Positions 16,607 to 25,230 of a stretch of DNA of 48,123 nucleotides are shown in pieces. Each line of letters starts with the position of its first letter. The stretch's first letter is position 1. Under the pieces are notes generated by a model, which saw only the letters and a list, made by a program, of their open reading frames with translations, ran no database searches and had not been told where the DNA came from. The translations under genes and the position numbers were made by a program. This DNA comes from an uncultured Phycisphaerae bacterium. GTDB taxonomy: Bacteria; Planctomycetota; Phycisphaerae; Sedimentisphaerales; Anaerohalosphaeraceae. The stretch spans positions 1 to 48,123 of the forward strand of contig CALEDR010000005.1 of the NCBI GenBank assembly GCA_937949545.1. Direction: 5' to 3'.

Positions 16607-18046
16607 TCACCTCGATTCGGCCTTCGCATAGGCCCAAGCACCCGCGCGGCTGTCGGGCTCCTTTTGCGCAGATACTGACCGTTGGGCCTCCTGGAGCCAT
16701 TTTTGGGCTTCGGACGAATTTTTCGGTACAGCCTGCCCTTTCAGGTACATTCTGTCCAACGCGGCCTGTGCCCGGGGAAATCCGTTTTCCGCCGCACGCC
16801 GGAACCACTCGGCGGCCTCATTGAAATCCTGCTCGACTCCCCAGCCCCTGTAATACAGCCAGCCGAGGGCATATTGGGCGGGGGCGGCATTTTGTTGAGC
16901 AGCTTTTCGAAACCAGGCCGCTGCCTGCTGATAATCCTGCTCAACCCCCAAACCCTGATAATACATCAGGGCCAGATTGTTTTGAGAAGGAGCAAATCCT
17001 TTTTCGGCGGCAATCCGATACCACTTTTCGGCCTGCGGATAATCCTGCGGAACCCCCTGGCCGCCGGCATACATCAGCCCCATCGCATGACAGGCGGCGG
17101 AAACCCCCTGCTCGGCGGCAGGCTGAAGCCATGAAAGCGCCTGGGCATAATCCGGTGACTCCTGTTCCAGATACAGGATGCCCAATCCGGCCTGGGCCTG
17201 AGGAATTCCGGCCTGAGCCAGCGGGCGAAGCAGTTCGAGGGCTTTTTGTGAATCCGGTTTGACACCGCGGCCTTTCAGGTACATACGGGCCAGATTGTTG
17301 GCGGCAGCGGGCAGATTGCGTTTATGGGCCTGCTCATACCAATAGACCGCCCGCGCATAAGACTGAATGACCCCTTGTCCGTCCTCATACAGAAGCCCGA
17401 GCATATTCTGGGCCGGTGCATAGCCCTGATTGGCGGCCTGTTTCATCCATTTGGCGGCCTTTCGAACATCCCGTTTGACGGCCAGACCTTCCCGATACAT
17501 CATAGCCAGCGTGTACTGGGCCTGCGGATTTCCATCCAGAGCCGCCCTGCGAACCAGCCCGAAGGCCCGGGCGGGGTCCTGGCCCGTTCCCTCGCCCCGC
17601 AAAGACAGCAGACCGTAATTCTGCAGGGCCCAGGAATGTCCTTTCGCTGAGGCGGCCGCAAACAGTTCCGCAGCGCGGTCAGGATTCCGCTCGACTCCCT
17701 GTCCATTCCAGTAGCAGAGGCCGAGATTGTTCTGTGCAGGAGAAAACCCCTGTTCGGCGGACAACCCATACCAGTGAGCGGCCTTTTGGGAGTCCTGTTC
17801 AACACCGAGCCCCTCTTCGTACATCAGACCCAGATAAAATTGAGCCCGCGGGTCTCCGGATTCAGCGGATTGACTCCAAATCTCCGCCGCCGCATCATAC
17901 TCCTTCCGCTGATACGCATTCCATCCCTTTTCGAATGAACCGCTGCAGCCGGCGGCAAAGACCGATAAGAACGCCCCTATCAGCATTCCGCCGACCCGAT
18001 TTGTGCTGTTTTCCGTCTTGCGACTCAATTCCGTGATGTCCGCCAT
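16607..18046 (-). CDS. Sel1-repeat lipoprotein
   Basis: The start is the ATG at 18046 (MADITELS), 8 nt behind CAGGAG. A hydrophobic segment ending SVFAAGC looks like a lipoprotein signal with C as the lipidated residue. The rest is eleven full Sel1 units of about 36 residues with the usual AQxxLGxxYxxGxGVxxD core and a twelfth partial one. Such solenoids scaffold protein-protein contacts. It is the last gene of the TonB locus on this strand and ends 13 nt from the convergent nikMN stop. A 126-nt gap separates it from the preceding Sel1 gene, so it may have its own promoter. No specific partner can be named. Confidence 0.85.
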   Translation of the reverse strand: MADITELSRKTENSTNRVGGMLIGAFLSVFAAGCSGSFEKGWNAYQRKEYDAAAEIWSQSAESGDPRAQFYLGLMYEEGLGVEQDSQKAAHWYGLSAEQGFSPAQNNLGLCYWNGQGVERNPDRAAELFAAASAKGHSWALQNYGLLSLRGEGTGQDPARAFGLVRRAALDGNPQAQYTLAMMYREGLAVKRDVRKAAKWMKQAANQGYAPAQNMLGLLYEDGQGVIQSYARAVYWYEQAHKRNLPAAANNLARMYLKGRGVKPDSQKALELLRPLAQAGIPQAQAGLGILYLEQESPDYAQALSWLQPAAEQGVSAACHAMGLMYAGGQGVPQDYPQAEKWYRIAAEKGFAPSQNNLALMYYQGLGVEQDYQQAAAWFRKAAQQNAAPAQYALGWLYYRGWGVEQDFNEAAEWFRRAAENGFPRAQAALDRMYLKGQAVPKNSSEAQKWLQEAQRSVSAQKEPDSRAGAWAYAKAESR

Positions 18047-18172
18047 ATTTTGTGCTCCTGAAAAAGATTGTTTCCGGAGCAAGCCATCGGCGAGCAGGCC
18101 GCGGCGGTTAAGTTAAATTTTCATAAAGAGACATCTCGGAGAGCGGATGGATGGACCAAGTGCCGGCTTCGC

Positions 18173-19228
18173 TCACAGCAGCGGGCCGCAGCCGATTTGC
18201 GGAAAATCAAGAGAGTTGACAAAAGACTGGAAATCCGGAGGCGGGGCCGTTTCCGGAAAAACGCAGGTCAGAACGAGAAAGGTCCTTCCGGCAAAAACAA
18301 GAAGGCCCTGGTGAATGCTTCGGCCTTCGGCAGCCGGGGCGGTGTGTTTAAACAGAACGGCTGGATGTCCGAAATACAGCGTCGTCCGGCGGAGAAGCCG
18401 GCCGTCGGAGGAAAGACGGGCCCGAGCAGCCAGATAATCCTGAATAAAGCTTTGCTGAAAAGAAGGACTGTCGGCCGAATCAGACAGAAACCGCCGGACA
18501 GTCAGATGATAAGCGGTGCGGCCGTCCGCTGCAGCAGCCTGATAGGAAACGGTATAACTGTTCGGGTCATGCTCAGGCCGGTGCTGAACAGGAGGCGAAG
18601 GAAACAAAACGGAAAATCCCTCTTCTTCTGAAACATAACGAACCTGCCCCGGGATGCGTTCCGTCAGATACGGATGTCGGCGGACAAGCTCACCCAGACG
18701 GACCTGCGCATCGACAAGCAGGTCATCTTCTCTTTCCGCCAATAATTTCTTTTTTTGCTCAGATGAATCGATCCCATTCAGCTCCGCCAGCAGCACCCAC
18801 AGATAAGAGGAAACGGGCTGAGTGTCTGCCAGCCGAAGACTGAGGAACAGCTGCGCCCATCCGTTTGCCTGCAGGGCGGCCTGTCGATACCAGAAAAGGG
18901 CTTTGTTAAAATCCTTCAAGACTCCTTTGCCCTCTTCATACAAACCCGCCAAGGCAATTTGTGCATCGGCATCACCACCGCAGGCCGCTGCTTTATACCA
19001 GAAAGCAGCTTGAGCCCAATCTTGCGGGACCTGACGACCATCTGCATACAGAAAACCAAGCAGATATTGGGCCCTGATATCTCCGGACTGGGCTTGCACA
19101 AGCAGCGCATCTATTTCAGGATGCTCTGTAACGTTTTGAGCCCAGGAGCACAGACTCTCCCCAAAGAGCATCTCGAACCCAAACCATATTATTCCGCAAA
19201 ACCGGACCAATTTCATCGTTTCAGACAT
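18173..19228 (-). CDS. Secreted Sel1-repeat protein with unknown C-terminal domain
   Basis: This is a 351-residue protein with an N-terminal hydrophobic export signal (FCGIIWFGFEMLFGESLCSWA). Three Sel1 units follow at about 40-140 (for example AQAAFWYKAAACGGDADAQ). The C-terminal half (about 200-340) is a beta-rich region without repeats. It contains GFSVLFPSPPVQHRPEHD, a tyrosine-rich strand and RTFLVLTCVFPE, and resembles the small periplasmic domains that test for protein solubility, but I cannot assign it to a family. The start codon overlaps the stop of the TPR gene in TGATG, so it is in the same operon. Confidence 0.75.
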   Translation of the reverse strand: MSETMKLVRFCGIIWFGFEMLFGESLCSWAQNVTEHPEIDALLVQAQSGDIRAQYLLGFLYADGRQVPQDWAQAAFWYKAAACGGDADAQIALAGLYEEGKGVLKDFNKALFWYRQAALQANGWAQLFLSLRLADTQPVSSYLWVLLAELNGIDSSEQKKKLLAEREDDLLVDAQVRLGELVRRHPYLTERIPGQVRYVSEEEGFSVLFPSPPVQHRPEHDPNSYTVSYQAAAADGRTAYHLTVRRFLSDSADSPSFQQSFIQDYLAARARLSSDGRLLRRTTLYFGHPAVLFKHTAPAAEGRSIHQGLLVFAGRTFLVLTCVFPETAPPPDFQSFVNSLDFPQIGCGPLL

Positions 19229-20631
19229 CAGCGGGTTTTGGCGGCCCGTTCCACCTGCTCGAGGTATTCGCGGACGTTGTCGCGCGGGTCAATCTGCTGA
19301 GCCCGCCGAAGCAGCGGAAGGGCCTCTTCATACTTGCCCTGCTGCACAAGGAGCTGGGCATGCCGGATTCGGGCCTGGGCTTCGTATCTCTCGATGGCCG
19401 CCGCCCGTTCGAAATAAAAGACCGCCTTTTCCGTATTCTGCATTTTTCCCCAGTGCTGTCCGAGCAGAATAAGGGCCTCGCCGTCCAGCGGGTCAATGGC
19501 GATAATTTCCTCCAGCAGACGAACCTGCTCTTCACTGCCGGCCCCTTCGGCCACAGCAATGCGGGCCTGGAGTTTGAGCATTTCCACCTTCAGAGAATCG
19601 GGAAACTGTCCTTCAAAGGCCTGCTGCATCTGCTCAAGCAGCTGCCGGCTTTCCGCCAGGGCTCCGCGGGTCATCAGGGCCCTGGATGCCCGAAGGAGCC
19701 GTTCAGCGGGCACAGACAGTTTCTGCTCGAGGGCTCGGGTGTAGGCCCTGACAGCAGATTCATACAGTTCTTCATTGATGTAAATATCGCCCAGAAGCAG
19801 CAGACTTTCCGCAGTCGAACGGCCCAGAGTGTCGAGCCATTCGAAAATCTCGGCGGCTTTGAGCGGCTTGTTCATTCCGAGGGAGGCGTTGGCCAGAAGG
19901 AGCCACAAATCCGCTCGGTCGGGGAACTTCCGGAGAAGTGATTCACAGAGGGCGGCGGCTTCCGGATACCGCTCCTGCCGGAACAGACTTCGTGCCAGCC
20001 CCATTTTCCAGTCCATTGTGGCCGGGTCCAACAAAACAGCCATCCGATAGGACGATTCGGCCGCCAGATGATCCTCCAGCGAGGCATAGGCAAACCCGAG
20101 CAGGCCGTACGTCACGGCGTCCGATCCGCCCAGCTCAATGACTTTAGTAAAAGCGTCGGCGGCACCGGCAAAATCGCTGTTCCGGATGCAAATCAGGCCT
20201 AAATTGCGCCAGGCCCGCCGAAATTTGGGGAATTTCTGCACGGCCTGCCGGTAGGCGGCGGCCGCCTGATTTAGGTTCTCCTGCTGAAAATAAATGTTGG
20301 CCAGCGTAAAATCAAAGACAGCGCTGGCGGCGGCATTTCGGGCCAGCTCTTTTTGAATGGCTGAAGCAGCTTCATTCATCTTATCCGACGAAATGAGGTT
20401 CAGAATTTTCAGAAGCCGCTCGCGTTCTTCTGCGGTCAGGCGGGGTTCAATGTCCGTTTCCGCCAGATAGCTTTCCGCCAGACGCTGCTGGAAGGAGGGC
20501 TGATTCCAGAAGGACAAAAACGACTCCGGCAGCGGCCGAGCCGGTTCCTCCGCCCGGCACAAAAATTTGCAAAACGGAGATGCGCTAAGCATCAAAGCCA
20601 GAACCGCAGAACGACGAATCACAGAAACCAT
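19228..20631 (-). CDS. Periplasmic TPR protein of the TonB2/TtpC-type cluster
   Basis: The protein has 467 aa with a signal peptide (VIRRSAVLALMLSASPF). About ten tetratricopeptide repeats follow, such as AAAAYRQAVQKFPKFRRAWRN and AVFYFERAAAIERYEAQAR. AAAGGAT upstream lies in the end of tonB. In Vibrio and Shewanella TonB2-type clusters a TPR protein occupies this same place after tonB, so I infer a helper that stabilises or organises the ExbB-ExbD-TonB complex in the periplasm. The stop is fused to the next start (TGATG). Its substrate or partner is not visible from sequence. Confidence 0.85.
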   Translation of the reverse strand: MVSVIRRSAVLALMLSASPFCKFLCRAEEPARPLPESFLSFWNQPSFQQRLAESYLAETDIEPRLTAEERERLLKILNLISSDKMNEAASAIQKELARNAAASAVFDFTLANIYFQQENLNQAAAAYRQAVQKFPKFRRAWRNLGLICIRNSDFAGAADAFTKVIELGGSDAVTYGLLGFAYASLEDHLAAESSYRMAVLLDPATMDWKMGLARSLFRQERYPEAAALCESLLRKFPDRADLWLLLANASLGMNKPLKAAEIFEWLDTLGRSTAESLLLLGDIYINEELYESAVRAYTRALEQKLSVPAERLLRASRALMTRGALAESRQLLEQMQQAFEGQFPDSLKVEMLKLQARIAVAEGAGSEEQVRLLEEIIAIDPLDGEALILLGQHWGKMQNTEKAVFYFERAAAIERYEAQARIRHAQLLVQQGKYEEALPLLRRAQQIDPRDNVREYLEQVERAAKTR

Positions 20632-20637
20632 GTTTTT

Positions 20638-21297
20638 TTATCCTTTCGGAAACGTAATTGGTACCCGCATACGAAACTTCACCGGCTGACCGTTTCGCCG
20701 GCCGGGTTCAAATTTCCACTGTTTGACGGCATTCAGAGCGGGCTTTTCGAAAATCGGGTCCGTGCTGGACTGCACGGTCGGATTTTCGACCCGCCCCTGT
20801 TCATCGACGACAAAAATAATATATACCGTTGCCGGTGTTTTCTTCCGGAGCTCTTTGGTCATCAGCGGACTGGGCTGATAAATCACACGCGGCTTCTGGT
20901 CGAGGTCTGCAATGGAAAAGAGGGCCTCGGCGTTTTTGGTTTCCGCCGCGACATTCTGCAGAGAAACGGCGAAATCCCCCTCCATCCAGCTGCCGCTGAG
21001 GGTTGGATTCAGCGCCAGCGTCAGCTGCTCGAGCGTCAGCGGCGGCGCCTCTTCGGTCAGCTCGGGGTGACTTTCTTCGGGCTCCGGTTCCTGCGGCGGC
21101 TTTTCTTCAGGCGGAGGCGGAGGCGCATCCAGTCTGGCTGTATCGACAGGGCGCAGAATCAAATCCGCCGCGGGCGGCTTGGCCAGGGTCTGCATCAGCG
21201 GCAGAATCAGGAAAAACAGCAGGGTCATCCCGATGCCGCCCAGCAGAACCGCCAGACGATGAAACAGTCTCCAGAACCAGCGAAACAGTGCACGCAT
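20638..21297 (-). CDS. tonB: TonB, energy transducer to outer-membrane receptors
   Basis: TonB spans the periplasm and passes proton-motive energy from ExbB-ExbD to TonB-dependent receptors. One N-terminal membrane helix (LAVLLGGIGMTLLFFLILPL) is followed by a proline/glutamate-rich linker (PPPPPEEKPPQEPEPEE). The C-terminal TonB domain has VYIIFVVDEQGRVENPTV and the ALNAVKQWKFEPGRRNGQPV signature. It is about 220 residues, on the short side, like TonB2. The start is not certain: GAGGAG is 6 nt before a TTG at 21306, 15 nt before the ATG used here (21297), and abuts another TTG (21312). Confidence 0.95.
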   Translation of the reverse strand: MRALFRWFWRLFHRLAVLLGGIGMTLLFFLILPLMQTLAKPPAADLILRPVDTARLDAPPPPPEEKPPQEPEPEESHPELTEEAPPLTLEQLTLALNPTLSGSWMEGDFAVSLQNVAAETKNAEALFSIADLDQKPRVIYQPSPLMTKELRKKTPATVYIIFVVDEQGRVENPTVQSSTDPIFEKPALNAVKQWKFEPGRRNGQPVKFRMRVPITFPKG

Positions 21298-21317
21298 ATG
21301 CCGCAAATCCAACTCCT

Positions 21318-21731
21318 CTACGGGCCGCCTTGTCGAGACGCTACGCTCACTTTGACCGCCCCGGCCAGTTTGGCCTCATCAATAACCCGAACCAGCTGGC
21401 CGGAGGGAGCCCCCTGATCGGCCTGAATAATGACGGGCACCTGTTCTTTCTGCAGCATTCGCTTGACAAGGGGCTGGATGCCGCTAAAGCCGATCTCGCG
21501 TCCCCCATACACCACCTGCCCCTTGTCGGTCAGGGCGATCAGGATGCTGTTTTTCTCCAGACGCACGGAGGAGGCCGCCTGCGGTTTGTCCACTTCGATT
21601 CCGGTCTCCTCTACAAACGTCGTCGTCACAATGAAAAAAATCAGCAGAATAAAGACGCAGTCCATCAGCGGGGAAATGTCAATCCCGACATCTTGATTGT
21701 CATCGGATGCGATTGAACGAAAACGTCCCAT
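21318..21731 (-). CDS. exbD: ExbD, proton-channel subunit
   Basis: ExbD forms the proton-conducting core with ExbB and pulls on TonB. It has one membrane helix near the N-terminus with the essential aspartate ([22 protein letters not shown]24) and a periplasmic domain of the ExbD/TolR fold ([29 protein letters not shown]). It has 137 residues, normal for the family. Its start overlaps the exbB stop by one base and it precedes tonB, so exbB-exbD-tonB form a continuous unit. Confidence 0.96.
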   Translation of the reverse strand: MGRFRSIASDDNQDVGIDISPLMDCVFILLIFFIVTTTFVEETGIEVDKPQAASSVRLEKNSILIALTDKGQVVYGGREIGFSGIQPLVKRMLQKEQVPVIIQADQGAPSGQLVRVIDEAKLAGAVKVSVASRQGGP

Positions 21732-22408
21732 CAGTTGTCTCCTTTGGACCGGCGGATTTGTTTATAAAGATACTGGATGCAGACGGTTTCCAAATGAGCC
21801 AGAAAAGCCTTGTATCGGTTCTGTTTTCGAACCAGCTGATAGTGAAAAAACAGACCCGGCAAAGCAATAATCAGGCCGGTTTCCGTCGTGATAAGGGCCT
21901 CGGAAACACCGCCGGCGACCATCGCCATCGTTTTTTCCCCGCCGCTGCCAGTCGCCAATGCCGAAAACGTGGCCAGCATGCCGGTGACGGTTCCCAGCAG
22001 ACCGAGCAGGGGCGCCAGTCCGACGCAGATTTTCATCACCCGCAGGTCTCTTTCAAACGGTCCCAGCTCGGCGGTTTTGAGCTCTTCAAAGAACAGCACA
22101 CAGTCTTTAAGCGTGGAAAAACCAGATACCTCATTCAGGATTCGTCCGACGGTTCCTTTGCGAAGATGGGGCTGTTCGAGCCACTGCCGCCAGGTTTTTT
22201 CGCGGATTCGGGTAAATCCTTTTTCCGCAAACCGGAGCCACAGATGAACCCCCAGCCCGAACATCACAATGCCGACGGCGGCGATGGCCGTCATAGCCCA
22301 CCCGCCGGACAGCCAGATGCTCCAGGCCTCCTCCAGAAACCTCTGCACCGATTCGGGCAGAAGCCGAAGCATCTCGGAAAACTGAATTGGAAGATTCAGC
22401 TCGCTCAC
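21731..22408 (-). CDS. exbB: ExbB (ExbB2-like), proton-channel subunit
   Basis: ExbB is a MotA/TolQ/ExbB-family membrane protein of 225 aa, the pentameric scaffold of the TonB motor. The first membrane segment is [22 protein letters not shown]. The paired helices TM2 and TM3 carry the family signatures [14 protein letters not shown] and [25 protein letters not shown]. The start overlaps the upstream stop in ATGA and the stop overlaps exbD, so stoichiometry is set by coupling. Together with the longer TtpC-like relative upstream it makes the two-ExbB arrangement known from TonB2 systems. Confidence 0.95.
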   Translation of the reverse strand: MSELNLPIQFSEMLRLLPESVQRFLEEAWSIWLSGGWAMTAIAAVGIVMFGLGVHLWLRFAEKGFTRIREKTWRQWLEQPHLRKGTVGRILNEVSGFSTLKDCVLFFEELKTAELGPFERDLRVMKICVGLAPLLGLLGTVTGMLATFSALATGSGGEKTMAMVAGGVSEALITTETGLIIALPGLFFHYQLVRKQNRYKAFLAHLETVCIQYLYKQIRRSKGDN

Positions 22409-24255
22409 TGGACCTCCTGACGACTCGACGCATTTCGGCTCATCTGGCCGACCAGACGGTCCTGATGATCCAAAATCGGCAGATGCGTGTCTTTGTGCTG
22501 CTCGAAGGCCTTCTGAACCTGTCGGGGATGCGCATCAATTCGGATAAAGGAGTCTTTGCGGTCAAGCAGATGCTCCAGAGGCGTATTGGCAGGCCGGGCC
22601 AGCAGCTCCTGAACCCGCACGGAGCCCAGGTATTTGCCCGCCTTGTCCACGACAAAAATCCGATCGAGAGAATCTCCGTTTTCGAGGGCCAGAATCTGCA
22701 CAAGGATTTCGGCGATTGGGGTCTTCGGTTCCGCCTGTACAAACGGCGGAATCTGTACAGACAGCTGGACGGCCGGCTTTTCCTGCACCGGTTCGGCAGC
22801 GGCCGGAGCCGACGAGACCGATGGGGCATGGGCAGCGGCTTTGGCCAGCTCGTTGAGAAACGCAAAGGCCGTCTTTTCCATCTGATTGAGAATGCCCTTG
22901 GATTTTCGGGAAAGAAAAGCGTGAATCAGCAGGGAGGGAATGGCCACAATCAGACCGAATTCGGTTGTAATCAGGGCCTCCGAAATGCCGCCAGAGAGTG
23001 TTTTGACATCTCCGGAGCCAAACACGGTAATCAGTTTAAAGGTGTTGATGATGCCGGTAACCGTCCCGAGAAGCCCCAGCAGCGGTGCGCAGGCGGCGCT
23101 GACGGCAATAAAGGGCAGGAACCGCTCCAGTTTCAGACGAACCGCCAGGATTTTCTCATACAGAATCTCCTCCACAAGTTCCCGCGGCTCGTTCATGTGC
23201 TCTGCGCCGACCCGGAGCATCTGTCCAATCGGGCCCCGGATAATGCGGGCTTTTTCCTTCGCCTCGGCGGAATCCATTTTGGAAACCGCCTTGAGAAAGG
23301 CGCTGATTTTTTTGGAGGAAGGCATTCGAATCCAAAGCATGCTGAGCCACTTAAACAGGGCCACCAGAAACGCCGCGCCCGCCAGGGCGAAAATCGGGAT
23401 CATCACGGGGCCGCCTTTCTGAATATGCTCCAGAAGGGTTTCACGAGTCTGTTCAATTTTCCGGGCGCTGCCGAGGGTCGGGTCCAGCGGAAAGAGCCCC
23501 CGGGATGTCTCAATCAGCTCGGCGGCAGCCTGGGCTGTCTGCGGGTTTTCAAAAGGCATCACGGTCGGTTCAAGAGAGCCGATCTGCTGTTCAACGGTGC
23601 CGACAACCCGTCCGTCCTGAGAGCGGAACAGGGCAATCGGCCCCAGCAGAACAAATGTCCCTTTCTGCACCAGACCCGTGGAATCCACAGCGGTACCCTC
23701 AAAGCGGCTCCCGCCGAGGGCTTCTTCCAGACGGTCCAGAGCCGTCAGGAGCAGGCGGCCCTGTGCCTCATAGATTTCCATTGCACTGAGGGTTCGGTTT
23801 TCCGCCGCCAGTTTGGCCTCCTCGAGCACCGCCCGATACCGCTGAAGTTCGGCGATATGAAGGCGGGATTCAAAATTGCGGATGTATTCTCCCAACAGGC
23901 CGGACAAATAAGATGCCTCCTCCTGACGGGCCTTGATTTCATTGCGGAGGGTGCTCAGGTCCAGCGTACGCCCGTCGAGCAGCCGGGAGGTCTGCTGGTA
24001 CTGCCGGCGGACTTCGAGCAGCCGGTTTTCCAGCTCATTGATTCGCCGGTTCAAAGGCAGCAGTTCCTCGGCCGTCTGCTGCCGGAAGGCGGCCAGTTCG
24101 GCCAGGCTGTCATCGAGTTTCTGCTGAATTTTCTGAACGGAGGCATTGACATCCGCCGTCTGGCTCTGACCGTATCCGATGGAAACAAGACCCAAAGTCA
24201 AGACAATTGCGGCCAGACTTCTATGCAGAATGATTGTTCGAAAAGATTGTGTCAT
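22405..24255 (-). CDS. TtpC-like long ExbB protein with a C-terminal CBS domain
   Basis: TtpC is the extra ExbB-family subunit required by TonB2 systems. This 616-residue protein has a signal peptide (to about Q30), a periplasmic coiled coil (about 33-165) and a linker domain. TM1 is at 281-307. The ExbB signature pair lies in TM2 (379-409, [13 protein letters not shown]) and TM3 (424-448, [20 protein letters not shown]). After a Pro/Ala-rich linker (475-510) the C-terminus (511-606) reads as a CBS pair of the MgtE kind (DRIFVVDKAGKYLGSVRVQELL; HLPILDHQDRLVGQM). Ordinary TtpC proteins end after TM3. The CBS part would be cytoplasmic and could bind a nucleotide, which is inference. AAGGA precedes the ATG. 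Confidence 0.88.
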   Translation of the reverse strand: MTQSFRTIILHRSLAAIVLTLGLVSIGYGQSQTADVNASVQKIQQKLDDSLAELAAFRQQTAEELLPLNRRINELENRLLEVRRQYQQTSRLLDGRTLDLSTLRNEIKARQEEASYLSGLLGEYIRNFESRLHIAELQRYRAVLEEAKLAAENRTLSAMEIYEAQGRLLLTALDRLEEALGGSRFEGTAVDSTGLVQKGTFVLLGPIALFRSQDGRVVGTVEQQIGSLEPTVMPFENPQTAQAAAELIETSRGLFPLDPTLGSARKIEQTRETLLEHIQKGGPVMIPIFALAGAAFLVALFKWLSMLWIRMPSSKKISAFLKAVSKMDSAEAKEKARIIRGPIGQMLRVGAEHMNEPRELVEEILYEKILAVRLKLERFLPFIAVSAACAPLLGLLGTVTGIINTFKLITVFGSGDVKTLSGGISEALITTEFGLIVAIPSLLIHAFLSRKSKGILNQMEKTAFAFLNELAKAAAHAPSVSSAPAAAEPVQEKPAVQLSVQIPPFVQAEPKTPIAEILVQILALENGDSLDRIFVVDKAGKYLGSVRVQELLARPANTPLEHLLDRKDSFIRIDAHPRQVQKAFEQHKDTHLPILDHQDRLVGQMSRNASSRQEVQ

Positions 24256-24268
24256 GCTGATTCCTTGT

Positions 24269-25099
24269 TTACTGAATGGTTAGAGGCAGAAGAACATAAG
24301 AAGCGGTTTTCTCGTTTTTCAAGATGGCAATCAAATCGCTGACGGAGCCGGCAATCTCCGGTTTCACGGTCCAGTTCCACCGGCTCTCATCCGGGAACCC
24401 AAAACCGCCTGCGGTCTGGGCCGGATTGCTGAAATACCCGCAGCTGATGCCGACATAAACAGCGGCAACCTCCTGCGAGGTGCCGTCCGGAAGCGTGCGG
24501 ATTTCACTGACGGCCGTAATTTCCTTATGAAACTTATCCACCTCATTGAGAATCCCCACCACATTCTGGAACCGCTCGGACAGGGACTGGCGAGAAGAAT
24601 CCGCTTTCCCGGCGATTCGCTGACTAAGAGGCTTGACGTGCTGACGAAGCGGCTCGGGCAAACGCTCCAACAGGGTGCAAACCCGCTCTTCCATCCGGCT
24701 GACGAGTTTTTTCAGCACAGAGGAGGCATCCAGCAGCCGCTCTTTTTCCTCGAGCATTTCATCGCGTTTGCGGTCCGCTTCGGCAATGCTGGCGTCCGCT
24801 TCGCGGATTTTATTTTCAACCGATTCTATCTCCCGCTCCAGCAGGGCTATCCGTTCGGCCAGGAGTTCCTTGGCCAAAGCGAAATCCCGCTTTTCTTTCG
24901 ACAGAATCCGCTGGGTTTCCACCCATTTTTCTGTGGCGGAGCGGATGGTTTCGAGCGTCTCGGCGGGTTCCGAGGCCCGGGCCGCGGAGAAAAAAAGGCC
25001 GACAGCAACCAGCCCGAGCAGCCATCGACGGATACCGGACGGCCCAAACGCCGGATGCCGTTTTCCGCAATCTGCTTTTTCTGAAAGACTTCTGTTCAT
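24269..25099 (-). CDS. DUF3450 periplasmic coiled-coil protein of the TonB2/TtpC cluster
   Basis: The protein has 276 aa with a signal sequence (IRRWLLGLVAVGLFFSAARA). A long coiled coil runs over about 60-130 (LLEREIESVENKIREADASI), followed by the DUF3450 C-terminal beta region with AAVYVGISCGYF and FPDESRWNWTVKPEIA. It is the first gene of the DUF3450-ttpC-exbB-exbD-tonB-TPR order seen in marine gammaproteobacteria, and likely contacts the TtpC coiled coil in the periplasm (inference). GGAAGGATG precedes the ATG. Its own promoter lies in the 131-nt gap upstream. Confidence 0.9.
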   Translation of the reverse strand: MNRSLSEKADCGKRHPAFGPSGIRRWLLGLVAVGLFFSAARASEPAETLETIRSATEKWVETQRILSKEKRDFALAKELLAERIALLEREIESVENKIREADASIAEADRKRDEMLEEKERLLDASSVLKKLVSRMEERVCTLLERLPEPLRQHVKPLSQRIAGKADSSRQSLSERFQNVVGILNEVDKFHKEITAVSEIRTLPDGTSQEVAAVYVGISCGYFSNPAQTAGGFGFPDESRWNWTVKPEIAGSVSDLIAILKNEKTASYVLLPLTIQ

Positions 25100-25157
25100 T
25101 TACGAACATCCTTCCTGAATCGTTTTCAGTTTCTTTTTGCTTACCTGGAACAAGAGG

Positions 25158-25200
25158 ACTCTACTCTTAACCTGTTAGGGATTTATTAAAATCCTGTTTG
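25158..25200 (-). promoter_or_regulatory. Promoter with phased CTAACAG element before the DUF3450-tonB operon
   Basis: On the - strand CAAACAG (25194-25200) and CTAACAG (25172-25178) start exactly 22 bp apart. CTAACAG is followed by 8 nt and a TAGAGT -10 (25158-25163). This is the same layout as at 31422-31464. No -35 is needed if an activator of the PhoB/OmpR family binds there. An inverted repeat GGATTT-TAAT-AAATCC sits between the two copies. The predicted leader is about 50 nt. Confidence 0.55.
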
Positions 25201-25230
25201 CTTCCGGTAAGTTTGCGGCTCTGCTGCGTC

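Noticed and set aside
22387-24342. Long + strand frame opposite the TtpC and ExbB genes
   Set aside because: It is the antisense of a well-supported membrane-protein gene, is rich in Arg/Gln/His/Gly, and shows no domain. It is a shadow of high-GC codon use.
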